From Terriglobus sp. TAA 43 (GTDB lineage Bacteria; Acidobacteriota; Terriglobia; Terriglobales; Acidobacteriaceae): a stretch of DNA of 64,000 bases. Below are positions 1-9,366 of the stretch, in pieces; the stretch's first letter is position 1; the number at the start of each line of letters is the position of its first letter. The translations under genes were made by a program, and so were the position numbers. The stretch covers positions 496,001-560,000 of the forward strand of contig NZ_JUGR01000001.1 in NCBI RefSeq assembly GCF_000800015.1. Reading direction: 5' to 3'. Under the pieces are notes generated by a model, which was not told where the DNA came from, did not search any database, and worked only from the letters and a program-made list of their open reading frames with translations.

Positions 1-3000
1 CATCTGCGCTCAACGGCAACGACAGCCCTGTTTCCGCGACGTGGCAGGTGGGCAGCTACGACATTCCGCTCACGGGCTATGCCCAGGCTGCGGCAACTTC
101 TCTATCTGCTACGACGATCGACTTTGGTCGCCAGTATGTGAATGGCATACGCACGCCGCGCTATCTCTACATGAGCAACGCCAGCGATACTCCCCAGTCA
201 CACATGAAGGTGGCGTCTACCAATACCGTCTTCACGGTGACCGATGAATGCCCTGCAACATTGCAGGCGTCTTCCATCTGCCGCATCGCGATCAGCTATC
301 TCTCTGCGGTAGCGCCAAGCAGCGACGCGCTTTCACTTGTGGTGGATGGCACAGCAGTCACGGTACTGGGTGAGACATTGCCCCAGCCATCCATCACAGG
401 TTCTTCAACGAATCCGAACCTGACGGTTTCGGCCACCTCACTCACATTCAGCGATCCGGTCATTGTGACCACTGCTTCCACCACAGTCCAGACCGTGACC
501 GTCGGCAACATTGGTGCCGTTGCTTTCGCGCTTCAAGTTGCCATCACTGGTGACTTTACGCAGACCTCCGATTGCCCTGCGTTGCTCGCAGGTGGCGCTT
601 CATGCACCGTGAACGTCACGTTCACCCCGTCCGCTTCGGGATTGCGCGAGGGATTGCTGGCGGTTACTGCGGGGTTGGCAGGACCGACATACGTTTCGCT
701 TAGCGGTACAGGAACCGCCATCCTTCCGCAGAACAACGGCATCGCCTACGGAGACGTGCCGCTCAACACCCCGTCTGTGCAATGGTTGAAAGTGCAACAA
801 GGGCTGGTATCGGCAACGGCATCATCCAGCGACGCTGCATACAAAGTCATCCTCGTGGAAGACATTGGTTATGGGCATGGACAGCCCACCGCCAGCAGTT
901 TTTCATCGACTACTTCAGGTTCGTGTCTGAACTGCTGGCTCGGCATACAGTTTCAGCCAACAACAAGCGGGACTGACATTGCCATGATCTCGGTGCGTTC
1001 CTCGAGCGCTGGCAAAGCTGCGTCCGTCATCGTTAGCGGCAATGGAGTGCCGTTGACAGGATTGATCCTGACGCCGTTGACGGAGGACTTTGGTTCTGTT
1101 GCAGTGCATACCACCAGCGCTGCAACTGTGTTTCAACTTACGAACGCAACCCCTGCCGCCATCACAATCACCGATGCAACAACCAGCGGCGACTTCCGTA
1201 TCAACTCGGACGCTACTGGCGGTGTCTCCTGTACCGCTGCAACGGTACAGCCCGGTGCAAGCTGCTTCGTACCGGTCGACTTTGTTCCTGCAGCAACCGG
1301 TACACGGACTGGTCAGCTTACCGTACAGAATTCCGCCGGCAACACCTCAGCCGTTCTGACAGGGACAGGCTCAGACGATCCGGGAATCAGCTTTACTCCC
1401 GGTGAACTTCGTTTTGACAACGTGCCCGGTATCACTGCAACACAGCAGACGATCACGCTGACCAACACGGGTGCCGTGTCCGCGAGCATCGGTCTACCCA
1501 CCACCAGCGACTCGCACTTCACTGTCAGCAGCGGCTGCTCTTCTTTGGCAGTGGGGGCATCGTGCACGCTTACGGTGGTCTATCGGGCTACAGCCGCACT
1601 CAGCACCGGTGTCCTCAGCGTTCCTGTTATCACTTCGCCTGCAGGAGCAGCGTCCACGGCAACGTACGCGATCGCTCTGACGGGCCAGTACACCTCGGAA
1701 TCCGCTGGCATTCAGATCATTCCGGGCGAACACAATACCGTCAATTTTGGATCAGGTGCGACGGGAAGCATCGCCGCAAGCCGGGTGTTGCACGTGAATA
1801 ATCTCAGTGGCAAAGCTCTAACGCTTAACGTTGGCGAGCCCCGTAATTTTTCCATCACTTCCAGTAACTGTGGTGCACTCGCAGGGGGTGGCAGTTGCGA
1901 TCTTACGGTGCAGTTTGTCCCACAAATCAGTGGCAGCATCACTGGAACGGTTTTCGTGTCAGGAACTCCCGCCGACGGTTCAACGGCACAAAACGGTCTG
2001 GGATACCTAGAGGGATATGGCGAGGGCTCAGGAAACCTCAGTATTACGGGAAATATTTCTCCGCTGGGCGTGTTGCAGTTTGGCCAGGTGACGTCGGGGC
2101 AGACCGCGTCGCAGACGCTGACAGTAACGAATCCCACAAGTGCAACGGCTGTCGTGAGTCTTACGGTTCGCCGTATTCGGTCTGAGGCACCGTTCCTCAC
2201 GACGACCGACTGCGGGCAGCCATTGGCCCCCGGACAAAGCTGTTCCATCACCGTAACGTACGCGCCCGTGTATCAGGTGACCGGGAGTACCGCGCTGCTG
2301 ACCGGTCGAATCGATAGTTCCAGCATCACCATCGAAAGCGATGCAGGCAACGCGCCGCAATTCATCGCGTTGAGTGGACAGGCTGCTCCGATTGCGTCCT
2401 CCGTTGCCAGCAGTGATGCCCCGTTGCAGACGTATTCGCTAAGTCAGGGGGCACTCACGTTTGCCAATACGGCAGTGGGGGACAGTTCCCCTGCGCAGCT
2501 CATTGAACTCGCGAATACGGGCACAGCCACAGTTCATATTCAGAAGCTTGTTGCATCCACTGGCTTCGTAGCTTCCAGCAACTGCGCCACACTTCCCGTG
2601 GGGGCCACGTGCAGCATTTCCGTGAACTACCAGCCGCAATCGACAGGTGTCACCACTGGCACACTGGAAATTCAAAGTGACTCAGTTGCATCGCTGGAGT
2701 TTGTGACGCTGGTGGGTACCGGTAGCACTGCTTCTGTTTCCCTTGCGCCGCAGTCCATCGATTTTGGCCGCGTTCTGGTGGGTGCAAGCAGTTCGCAATT
2801 CGCGACGCTCACCAATACCGGCGCGGCCCCAGTCACGATGAAAACCGTCGCCGTTACAGGTGCGAACTTCGTGCTGGCAACATCGTCTTCTTCGTCGACG
2901 CCATGCCCTGCTGCTGGAGACACATTGGCTGCAGGCGCGTCCTGCACCGTTGCCGTAGTGTTTACGCCACCCTCTGCAGGCACGATGCGCGGAACACTTT

Positions 3001-3902
3001 CTGTCGCAACTTCGGCAACACCTCTTCCCTTGTTGGTTGCACTCTCCGGTGTCGGCACACAGCCGCTGCTCGCAGTCACGCCTACCTCTCTCGCATTTGG
3101 CAACGTTCTTCTCGAATCAAGCAAGACGCTTTCGCTCACGCTGCGAAATATCGGAGCGGACCCAGTTGGCGGCCTTGGATTTACCGCCAGCAAAGACTTC
3201 AGCGTAACCAGCACCTGCGGCATCACGACGCTGAACGCGACATCGTCTTGCTCTGTAAACATCACCTATTCGCCTTCCACCACGGGCAATGCGAGCGGCA
3301 CGCTCACGATTCAAAGCACAGACCCGGCGTCGCCTCTGATCGTGCCTCTAACCGCGAGCGGTATCGCAGGTGGTGACTTGCTTTTGACTGTGAATGGTGG
3401 TTCCAGCGCCTCGGTAACAGTACTGCAAGGCATTGCGGCGACCTATTCGCTAAGTGTTGCACCAGTGAATGGTTTTGCGGGGTCCGTTGCGCTTACTTGT
3501 ACACCAGACGCGCCTGTCGCGTATGCCGCTTGTTCGCTGCTGCCCTCCACCGTAACTCTGAACGGTGGGTCGCAATCATCCGTTGCTACCATCACGACGG
3601 TAACGGTCGTCAATTCGAACACGGCCAAGCTTGAATCGCAGTCCGGCAGCAGAGCGATTCTTGCTTGCATCCTGCCCGCAGGCGCAATCTTCCTCTGGCT
3701 GCGTCGTCGCAGATCTCCAGGCATGCTTCTGTTGTGTCTGTTCTGTATTTCGCTGATCGGCTGCGGTAGCGGCGAAAGCGGTTTTCGTCTTCGCTCCGTC
3801 GTACCTGGCACGTACACGTTTCATGTCACGGCGAGCGCAACAAATGGCACCACGGCTTCGCAAACGGTCAAACTTACGCTTGTGGTGACATCGCCAACCT
3901 AA
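1..3902 (+). CDS. Giant choice-of-anchor-D / Ig-like repeat surface protein (5' end outside window)
   Basis: The reading frame is open to the left edge, so this is the 3' part of a larger gene; the first in-window start-like codon (GTG at 48) is internal. The visible ~1300 residues consist of about ten ~100-residue beta-sandwich repeats. Each has a 'dFG.v..g' strand, a 'vtltNtG' strand and a Cys-containing segment 'C..L.agasCt..V.f.P', the signature of ASPM/SPD-2/Hydin-like choice-of-anchor-D repeats common in Acidobacteria. Near the C-terminus two hydrophobic stretches separated by RRRR interrupt a last Ig-like domain, which resumes at 'PGTYTFHVTAS'. Likely cell-surface or secreted, and possibly adhesive. 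No enzyme motif is seen. Stop TAA is followed 7 bp later by the convergent ribBA-like gene. Confidence 0.85.
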   Translation, partial: SALNGNDSPVSATWQVGSYDIPLTGYAQAAATSLSATTIDFGRQYVNGIRTPRYLYMSNASDTPQSHMKVASTNTVFTVTDECPATLQASSICRIAISYLSAVAPSSDALSLVVDGTAVTVLGETLPQPSITGSSTNPNLTVSATSLTFSDPVIVTTASTTVQTVTVGNIGAVAFALQVAITGDFTQTSDCPALLAGGASCTVNVTFTPSASGLREGLLAVTAGLAGPTYVSLSGTGTAILPQNNGIAYGDVPLNTPSVQWLKVQQGLVSATASSSDAAYKVILVEDIGYGHGQPTASSFSSTTSGSCLNCWLGIQFQPTTSGTDIAMISVRSSSAGKAASVIVSGNGVPLTGLILTPLTEDFGSVAVHTTSAATVFQLTNATPAAITITDATTSGDFRINSDATGGVSCTAATVQPGASCFVPVDFVPAATGTRTGQLTVQNSAGNTSAVLTGTGSDDPGISFTPGELRFDNVPGITATQQTITLTNTGAVSASIGLPTTSDSHFTVSSGCSSLAVGASCTLTVVYRATAALSTGVLSVPVITSPAGAASTATYAIALTGQYTSESAGIQIIPGEHNTVNFGSGATGSIAASRVLHVNNLSGKALTLNVGEPRNFSITSSNCGALAGGGSCDLTVQFVPQISGSITGTVFVSGTPADGSTAQNGLGYLEGYGEGSGNLSITGNISPLGVLQFGQVTSGQTASQTLTVTNPTSATAVVSLTVRRIRSEAPFLTTTDCGQPLAPGQSCSITVTYAPVYQVTGSTALLTGRIDSSSITIESDAGNAPQFIALSGQAAPIASSVASSDAPLQTYSLSQGALTFANTAVGDSSPAQLIELANTGTATVHIQKLVASTGFVASSNCATLPVGATCSISVNYQPQSTGVTTGTLEIQSDSVASLEFVTLVGTGSTASVSLAPQSIDFGRVLVGASSSQFATLTNTGAAPVTMKTVAVTGANFVLATSSSSSTPCPAAGDTLAAGASCTVAVVFTPPSAGTMRGTLSVATSATPLPLLVALSGVGTQPLLAVTPTSLAFGNVLLESSKTLSLTLRNIGADPVGGLGFTASKDFSVTSTCGITTLNATSSCSVNITYSPSTTGNASGTLTIQSTDPASPLIVPLTASGIAGGDLLLTVNGGSSASVTVLQGIAATYSLSVAPVNGFAGSVALTCTPDAPVAYAACSLLPSTVTLNGGSQSSVATITTVTVVNSNTAKLESQSGSRAILACILPAGAIFLWLRRRRSPGMLLLCLFCISLIGCGSGESGFRLRSVVPGTYTFHVTASATNGTTASQTVKLTLVVTSPT

Positions 3903-3909
3903 TGAACGA

Positions 3910-5067
3910 TCAAACAGCTTTGACGGCTTCGCCCATCAGAACCTGCTCGACAATCTCAACGCCAAACCCCTGGAGTGCAGGAACGTGGGTGGGCCGTGAC
4001 ACCAGCAGGCGCAAGCGGTGAATCCCCAGATCAGAGAGGATCTGGCCGCCAATCCCGGTGTGTCGCAGCGTCTGCGTCTGGTCCTTGCCGCGTGCTATAC
4101 CGTCACGATGCAGCACCATGCGAGGTGGCGTGACCGTGCGGTCGATTCCAAAGCCACGGCTTCCATTGTGGAGGTACACCAACGCACCGCGTCCCTCTTC
4201 GCCAATCCGACGCAACGCCGTTTCAATGCTCTGCCTGCAGTCGCAGCTATCGTGGCAAAAGATGCCGCCAGCCAGACAATGCGTGTGCACACGAACCAGT
4301 GGCACTTCCGCGCCGCCCGCAGCCGTGACGTCGCCCATAACCAGTGCGAGGTGGCTTTCCCCCTCCTCGACGTCGCTGGCATAGGCAATCGTGCGGAACT
4401 CACCCCAGGGGGTACGCAATAGCGTCTCCGCCTCGCGATGGATGTACCGCTCATGCTGCAACCTGTAACGAATCAACTCCGCAACGGTCAGCATGGCCAT
4501 ATCGTGTTCGCGGCAGAACGACACAAGGTCTGGCACCCGCGCCATGGTGCCGTCTTCGTTCATGATTTCGCAGATCACGCCCGCAGGAATCAATCCGGAC
4601 ATGCGAGCCAAATCAACCGACGCTTCCGTCTGTCCCGCGCGTACCAGCACGCCGCCTTTGCGAGCGCGGAGCGGAAAAACGTGACCCGGTCGTGCCAGAT
4701 CAGCCGCGGTGCTTCCCGGATTTACCGCCGTGAGAATCGTATGTGCCCGGTCTGCGGCGGAAATGCCAGTCGTCACGCCTTCGCGGGCCTCGATGCTCTC
4801 CGTAAATGCCGTACCAAAGCGGGAGGTGTTTTCGGCGGCCATGGGCATCAGTCGGAGATAATCGGCGCGCTCTTCTGTCAGCGTCAGGCAGATCAGTCCG
4901 CGTCCATACTTCGCCATGAAGTTGATCGCCTCGGGTGTAACGTGTTCCGCCGCAAGGGTCAGGTCGCCCTCGTTTTCGCGGTCTTCATCGTCCACCACAA
5001 CAATCATCTTCCCTGCGGCAAACTGTCGCAGCGCTTCCGGTACGTCGACAAACGGGCTCTCAGGCAT
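3910..5067 (-). CDS. ribBA: RibBA-like: 3,4-dihydroxy-2-butanone-4-phosphate synthase fused to a divergent GTP cyclohydrolase II domain
   Basis: 385 residues, the normal RibBA length. The N-terminal DHBP synthase domain (about 1-205) looks active: [11 protein letters not shown] at 26-36, [10 protein letters not shown] at 126-135 and TEASVDL at 147-153. It would convert ribulose 5-phosphate to the four-carbon riboflavin precursor. The C-terminal domain (about 215-385) keeps the zinc cysteines C264, C275 and C277 in C-x10-C-x-C spacing. However, the canonical RQEGRGIG block reads HNGSRGFG (300-307), and the segment after it, which normally holds D..AN..LGF, has been replaced. The cyclohydrolase half is therefore probably inactive or repurposed, as known for RibBX-type proteins. 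No other rib gene lies in the window and I found no FMN riboswitch upstream. Confidence 0.88.
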   Translation of the reverse strand: MPESPFVDVPEALRQFAAGKMIVVVDDEDRENEGDLTLAAEHVTPEAINFMAKYGRGLICLTLTEERADYLRLMPMAAENTSRFGTAFTESIEAREGVTTGISAADRAHTILTAVNPGSTAADLARPGHVFPLRARKGGVLVRAGQTEASVDLARMSGLIPAGVICEIMNEDGTMARVPDLVSFCREHDMAMLTVAELIRYRLQHERYIHREAETLLRTPWGEFRTIAYASDVEEGESHLALVMGDVTAAGGAEVPLVRVHTHCLAGGIFCHDSCDCRQSIETALRRIGEEGRGALVYLHNGSRGFGIDRTVTPPRMVLHRDGIARGKDQTQTLRHTGIGGQILSDLGIHRLRLLVSRPTHVPALQGFGVEIVEQVLMGEAVKAV

Positions 5068-5130
5068 ACGCCTCCAGTGTAGTCTTCCCTTCTTTCGGAT
5101 GCTGCACGGAAAGAAAGGCTTCGAAAAAGC

Positions 5131-5162
5131 AGAGGGGCTCCGTCCGAAGACGAAGCCCCTCC
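5131..5162 (-). terminator. Rho-independent terminator of the 75-aa protein gene
   Basis: Arms GAGGGGCT (5132-5139) and AGCCCCTC (5154-5161), continued inward by CGTC/GACG after one C-A mismatch, with a CGAA tetraloop. On the minus strand the hairpin is followed by TGCTTTTTCG, so it ends transcripts of the gene at 5181-5408. Confidence 0.75.
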
Positions 5163-5180
5163 ATCACTGATGTCAATTTC

Positions 5181-5408
5181 TTACAGGGTGGACTCGATTT
5201 CAAATCCCCACGCTTCCAAAAGCGATTCCGGGATGTACTTCGAGTTCTTATTACGGCGGGCCCACTCACGCAACCGCGTAGACCGAACATACTGGTCCGG
5301 GGTCAGCTTGTATTCCTTCACGATCAACTCAAACGATGTCACCGTCGGGACGACCGGCCCAATCGGCTCCGGCTTGCCCCAATTCGGATTGCCACGACGC
5401 TTCGCCAT
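5181..5408 (-). CDS. Small basic conserved-looking protein of unknown function (75 aa)
   Basis: I do not recognise the family. The protein starts with a basic, Pro/Gly-rich tail (MAKRRGNPNWGKPEPIGP). A compact, mostly helical part follows with 'SFELIVKEYKLTPDQYVRSTRLREWARRN', split here only for description, and an acidic end. The alternating charged/hydrophobic pattern and a good GAGGGAG ribosome-binding site 6 nt before the ATG argue that it is real. It has its own terminator downstream. No signal peptide, transmembrane segment or cysteine motif. The basic WARR/NKNSKY region could bind nucleic acid, but that is a guess. Confidence 0.7.
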   Translation of the reverse strand: MAKRRGNPNWGKPEPIGPVVPTVTSFELIVKEYKLTPDQYVRSTRLREWARRNKNSKYIPESLLEAWGFEIESTL

Positions 5409-5566
5409 GCACGCTCCCTCACGTCAATTCGTCGACCACTGCTCAGCGCGTTTCGCGAACCCGTAGTCAACACCTTAGTATACCTCGATTTTCGCCTGAT
5501 TCCAAGTCGAAGCAGCCTCGCAGAGGTGCAGCAAGCTAAGATGGCTACCGGATAAGGAGTTGCCGA

Positions 5567-6985
5567 TTGGATCGCCGGGATTTTCTTCGTAAAAGTGGAC
5601 TTGCAGCAGCCGCACTGACCGCCAGTGGTGAAATACCAGCCCAAACGGCATCTCGCCGTCGGCCGAACATCATCCTGTACCTTTCCGACCAGTTTCGCTG
5701 GGACTTTGTCGGGGCAAACGGTGCGAATAGCTCCACTCAAACGCCGAATCTGGACGCGATGGCACGTCGTGGCACCAATTTCACCCATGCCATCACGAAT
5801 CAGCCGGTCTGTGCGCCATCACGCTCGGTCCTCTTTACCAGTCGTTACGCAACAGAAACCGGCGTTTGGCAAAACGGCCCCGGCATGCGGCAGGACCTGC
5901 CCACGCTGGCTGGGGAACTTCGGAAAGCTGGCTACTCCGCAAACCTGATCGGGAAATGGCATCTGGCTCCGGGCAACGTGAAGCAGGGTGGTGGCGATGG
6001 TGCCGTGCCTCCGCAATGGCGAGGTGGGTTTGACGATCTGTGGGAGGGTGCGAACGCCCTGGAGCACACCAGCCATCCGTACGAAGGCACACTCTACGAT
6101 CGGGACGGCAAGGAGATTACCTACAAAGACCGTTACCGCGTAGACTTCCTGACTGATCGCGCGGAACAGTTCCTGCGCCAGAAGCACGACAAACCGTTCT
6201 TCCTCTTCGTGTCGCAACTGGAACCGCATCAACAAAACGACCTGAACCGCATGGTTGGTCCCAAAGGCTCGGCGGAGCGATTCATCAACGCTCACGTCCC
6301 TCCTGATCTTCGAGCGTTTCCCGGCGACTGGCACCAGCAATTGCCGGATTATTACGGTGCCTGCGAAAGCATTGATGCTTCGGTAGGACGCCTCCACAGC
6401 GTGCTGAAGGAAACCGGGCAGGATGAAGGCACTATCTTCATCTTCTTCTCAGACCACGGTTGCCACTTTATGACGCGCAATACCGAATACAAGCGCTCCA
6501 CGCACAACAGCAGCATCCGCGTGCCCATGATCATCGACGGCCCCGGCTTCAACGGAGCGCAGCAGATCAGCCAGCTTGTGGGCATCATCGACATGGCTCC
6601 GACATTGCTGCAGGCTGCAGGTGTTCCTATTCCCTCTTCGTGGAAAGGTCATAGCTTCCTGCCGTTGCTGCAGGACGGAACTGCGCGCACCGCATGGCCA
6701 GATCAGCAATTGGTACAGATCAGCGAATCGATGACAGCGCGCGCACTTCGCACGCAGGACTGGACCTATTGCGTGGCTGACATCTCTGGCGCCAAAAACG
6801 CTGCAAGTCCGCAATACATGGAATGGCAGATGTACGACCAGCGCAACGATCCGCATGAGCTGGTGAACCTTGCCGGACGCAAAGAGTATCGCGAAAAGGC
6901 GAAGGAGCTAAAAGCGCTTCTTATGGAACACATGAAATATGCAGGCGAGACCGCTGAGATAAAAGATGCGACGCTGTACCACTAA
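5567..6985 (+). CDS. Tat-exported type I sulfatase
   Basis: 472 residues. It begins with a twin-arginine signal (RRDFLRKSGLAAAALTA), so it is exported folded to the periplasm. The sulfatase fold is clear: RPNIILYLSDQFRWD holds metal-binding aspartates, and CAPSR (near residue 84) is the C-x-P-S-R signature whose cysteine is oxidised to formylglycine. Further motifs are GKWHL and 'FFSDHG'. It hydrolyses a sulfate ester, probably on a sugar or polysaccharide; the substrate cannot be read from sequence. The start is TTG at 5567, chosen because AAGGAG lies 7 nt upstream and the Tat motif follows at once. No formylglycine-generating enzyme is seen in the window. The gene is monocistronic, with tRNA-Leu 65 bp downstream. 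Confidence 0.9.
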   Translation: MDRRDFLRKSGLAAAALTASGEIPAQTASRRRPNIILYLSDQFRWDFVGANGANSSTQTPNLDAMARRGTNFTHAITNQPVCAPSRSVLFTSRYATETGVWQNGPGMRQDLPTLAGELRKAGYSANLIGKWHLAPGNVKQGGGDGAVPPQWRGGFDDLWEGANALEHTSHPYEGTLYDRDGKEITYKDRYRVDFLTDRAEQFLRQKHDKPFFLFVSQLEPHQQNDLNRMVGPKGSAERFINAHVPPDLRAFPGDWHQQLPDYYGACESIDASVGRLHSVLKETGQDEGTIFIFFSDHGCHFMTRNTEYKRSTHNSSIRVPMIIDGPGFNGAQQISQLVGIIDMAPTLLQAAGVPIPSSWKGHSFLPLLQDGTARTAWPDQQLVQISESMTARALRTQDWTYCVADISGAKNAASPQYMEWQMYDQRNDPHELVNLAGRKEYREKAKELKALLMEHMKYAGETAEIKDATLYH

Positions 6986-7050
6986 AGCCACCACAACGGC
7001 CGAGTCCTTCCACACCGCAACGGCGCGACGGACTCTACAATAGACATCAA

Positions 7051-7137
7051 GCCCGGATGGTGAAATCGGCAGACACAGCGGACTTAAAATCCGCAGACCG
7101 CAAGGTCGTGGGGGTTCAAGTCCCCCTCCGGGCACCA
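7051..7137 (+). tRNA. tRNA-Leu (anticodon UAA)
   Basis: Acceptor arms GCCCGGA (7051-7057) and TCCGGGC (7127-7133), then discriminator A and an encoded CCA. The anticodon stem GCGGA/TCCGC (7078-7082/7090-7094) encloses loop CTTAAAA, giving anticodon UAA at 7085-7087. A long variable arm (GACCGCAAGGTC region) and T-loop GGTTCAAGTCC fit a class II leucine tRNA. A TACAAT box at 7036-7041 could be its -10 element. Confidence 0.97.
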
Positions 7138-7208
7138 TGTATCAACGAATCAAGGCCGCAAATCCCATAAGAACCGCATCTCTGTAAGCCCACAAGTACA
7201 CTGGCAAT

Positions 7209-7739
7209 ATGATCATCGCCGCGCGCATTTTTCGTCTGCTGGCTCTTGCTGTTTGGCTTGGTGGCATTGTCTATTTTGGAGCAGTTGTCGCACCCGGCGC
7301 AGCCGCGATCTTTGGCACCACGGAACGCTTCGCGGACTTCATTGGCCGCTCCATCCTGATGCTGCACATGATCGGCATTTATTGCGGCATCGTCATGCTC
7401 GTCGCACTGCGATTTCTGAATAACCGCGCGTTTAAACCGCTGTGGCAAGGCATTCTGATTCTGCTGATGCTTGTGCTTACGTTTGTATCCAATCGGGCGA
7501 TCGTTTTGCCCATGGAACATGACCGCGCACTCGCAGGCGGCAACATCAGCGTCCTTCTGCCGGATTCACCGTTGCGCCAGGATTTCGACGCTCGGCACCA
7601 GTGGTCTACACGCGTTGAAAGCACGGTACTCTTGCTCGGCATCGGACTCGCAGTTCTCATCGGTTGCGAAGCGGGTCTGCGCGAACGCATCACCACTGCC
7701 CCGCCGAAGCGCGTCTTCGATCTGGATGACGAAGAATAA
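7209..7739 (+). CDS. DUF4149-like integral membrane protein
   Basis: 176 residues with four hydrophobic helices, at roughly 5-30, 45-68, 78-97 and 132-155. The first carries 'ALAVWLGGIVYFGAVVAPGA', typical of the DUF4149/TMEM205-like family. A soluble loop of about 35 residues lies between helices 3 and 4, and the C-terminus is acidic (DLDDEE). The function of this family is not established; no catalytic residues are evident. It ends 9 bp from the convergent SMR transporter gene. Confidence 0.75.
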   Translation: MIIAARIFRLLALAVWLGGIVYFGAVVAPGAAAIFGTTERFADFIGRSILMLHMIGIYCGIVMLVALRFLNNRAFKPLWQGILILLMLVLTFVSNRAIVLPMEHDRALAGGNISVLLPDSPLRQDFDARHQWSTRVESTVLLLGIGLAVLIGCEAGLRERITTAPPKRVFDLDDEE

Positions 7740-7748
7740 GAGCAGGCT

Positions 7749-8093
7749 TTAGTGTGCCTGCGACTTCGAAAAGATCTGGATGACCAGCACGCCGGAGCAG
7801 ATCAGCACAATGCCCAGCACGGCGGGGACATCCAGGCGTTCGCGATACACCAGCCATCCCAGCAGTGAAATGAGCGTAATGCCAACACCAGACCAGATGG
7901 CATACACCACGCCCACGGGCATGGTGCGAAGTGCAATGGTCATGGAATAAAAAGCGATGGCATAGCCAATCACAACGATGACGGAAGGCCAGAGTCTCGT
8001 GAAACCGTGCGACGCCTTCAACGCTGTAGTCGCGGAAGTCTCTGCAATGATTGCGACCGCAAGAGCAAGCAGACTGGCAGTACGTGGAACCAT
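7749..8093 (-). CDS. Small multidrug resistance (SMR/EmrE-SugE type) efflux protein
   Basis: 114 residues with four transmembrane helices, the standard SMR size. The first helix contains the essential membrane-embedded glutamate in 'VAIIAETSATTALKAS'. Helix 2 carries 'YAIAFYSMTIALRTMPVGVVYAIWSG', split here only by reading, which is the GG7/YAIWSG region of EmrE homologues, and helix 4 has 'LGIVLICSGVLVI'. It would be a proton-coupled exporter of cationic or guanidinium compounds, working as an antiparallel dimer. No guanidine riboswitch is visible upstream and the gene is single. Confidence 0.9.
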   Translation of the reverse strand: MVPRTASLLALAVAIIAETSATTALKASHGFTRLWPSVIVVIGYAIAFYSMTIALRTMPVGVVYAIWSGVGITLISLLGWLVYRERLDVPAVLGIVLICSGVLVIQIFSKSQAH

Positions 8094-8118
8094 ACTGCCA
8101 GTCTAGCGTCTGCGCGCA

Positions 8119-9279
8119 TTACTCCACGGGCATGCGGGCACGGTATCCATCACGCGCCATCACCGAATACTTCAGCTTCTTGCTCTTCTCATCCACCATT
8201 GTTAGCGGCTGGCCTTCACGATCCACCAGATCCACTTTGATCTTCCGGTACGTGCCATCCTGCGCTGTATTGGTGGGGTGATAAGTCAATACATACTGGT
8301 TGCGGATTGAGTTGTTGATCGACGCAAACACCTCTGGAAACGCGCCCTGAAAGACCGGGAAATAACTCTGCCCACCAGTCATCGCCGAGATGGTCTTCAT
8401 CTCGTTATCCGCCTGCAGATAATCCATGCGTGCAATGCTGCCCATGGCACCGCGTGAATCCGATATCTCACGCGCTAGTCCGCCGGTGCTTACCGTGTAA
8501 ATCGTAATGTCCTTGGACTCGCGCACTTTTTTGTAAATCTGATCCAGGTTCAGCTTTGAGAACGTATCTCGCCCGCTCGAAACCAGGATGATGTACTTGC
8601 GGCCTTCAATGCGGCTTAGACGATCCAGCGTCTCAGACAAAGCGTCGAACTCATTGGTATCACTGAATCCAGGAATCGTCAGCGATTGCAACGCTTGTGC
8701 CGTCAACTGCTTGTCCTGAGTGAAGTCCGTCAGGATGTGCGTCCTCAAGTCATACGTCACCACGGCAACGTAATCCTCCGGCTTCAACTGCCTGAAGAAC
8801 ACATACGAAGCCTGCTGCATATCGCGAATGAACACCCAGCTATTCGCCGCAAATTCCAGCAGCATCACTGCTGTAATGGGCTTCTGCTGCATACGCAAAT
8901 CGGTCAGTTTCTGTGGCACACCATCTTCCGTCACACGGAAGTTTTCCGGCTTCAGACCAGGTACAAACTGGCCTGTCTTCTGCAGCTGGACACTCACATC
9001 CACCGTGACCACAGGCACATCCACGCGGATGGAGTAGTTCTCCAGTTCCTTGGGATTCTTCACCTTCTCCTCATCCGGAGCAGGCGGTGGCGGCTCGTCT
9101 TCCTGTGCGTTGGCACGCTTTTTCTTCAGAATGACGGGAGAATCCTGCTGCTGCGGCCCGGCATCGTCTGTCTGCGTAGGCGCGGCGGGCTTGGTTTGCG
9201 GTGTCTGTGCCATGGCTGCAACCGGCAGCAGCATTGTCGCGGCAACCATTGCAGCCAGGGTGTGCTTCGTTCTGCTCAA
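8119..9279 (-). CDS. Secreted VWFA-related acidobacterial protein (TIGR03436 type)
   Basis: 386 residues with a signal peptide (MSRTKHTLAAMVAATMLLPVA, cut near AMA-Q), a Pro/Asp/Glu-rich linker, and the hallmark 'VDVPVVTVDVSVQLQ ... ENFRVTEDGVPQ' strand block. A von Willebrand A-like alpha/beta fold follows (YIILVSSGRD, TIYTVSTGG) and a C-terminal beta domain ('NQYVLTYHPTN'). The family is abundant in Acidobacteria and has no proven function. The expected metal site D-x-S-x-S is altered here: the first strand reads LLEFAANSW, so MIDAS metal binding is doubtful. Divergently transcribed from the S55-peptidase gene. Confidence 0.87.
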   Translation of the reverse strand: MSRTKHTLAAMVAATMLLPVAAMAQTPQTKPAAPTQTDDAGPQQQDSPVILKKKRANAQEDEPPPPAPDEEKVKNPKELENYSIRVDVPVVTVDVSVQLQKTGQFVPGLKPENFRVTEDGVPQKLTDLRMQQKPITAVMLLEFAANSWVFIRDMQQASYVFFRQLKPEDYVAVVTYDLRTHILTDFTQDKQLTAQALQSLTIPGFSDTNEFDALSETLDRLSRIEGRKYIILVSSGRDTFSKLNLDQIYKKVRESKDITIYTVSTGGLAREISDSRGAMGSIARMDYLQADNEMKTISAMTGGQSYFPVFQGAFPEVFASINNSIRNQYVLTYHPTNTAQDGTYRKIKVDLVDREGQPLTMVDEKSKKLKYSVMARDGYRARMPVE

Positions 9280-9366
9280 GACTTCGTCTCCCGAATCCGT
9301 TGGCGGTATTCCCTAGCCTAAACCCGTCCGGCCACGTCCATCACGTGTAAGGGGGCAAGGCGAAAC

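Noticed and set aside
5068-5130. FMN riboswitch before the ribBA-like gene
   Set aside because: The upstream sequence is only ~60 bp to a terminator and shows no RFN-type conserved blocks.
7742-7761. Hairpin GCAGGC/GCCTGC between the DUF4149 and SMR genes
   Set aside because: Six base pairs inside coding ends with no T run; too weak to call.
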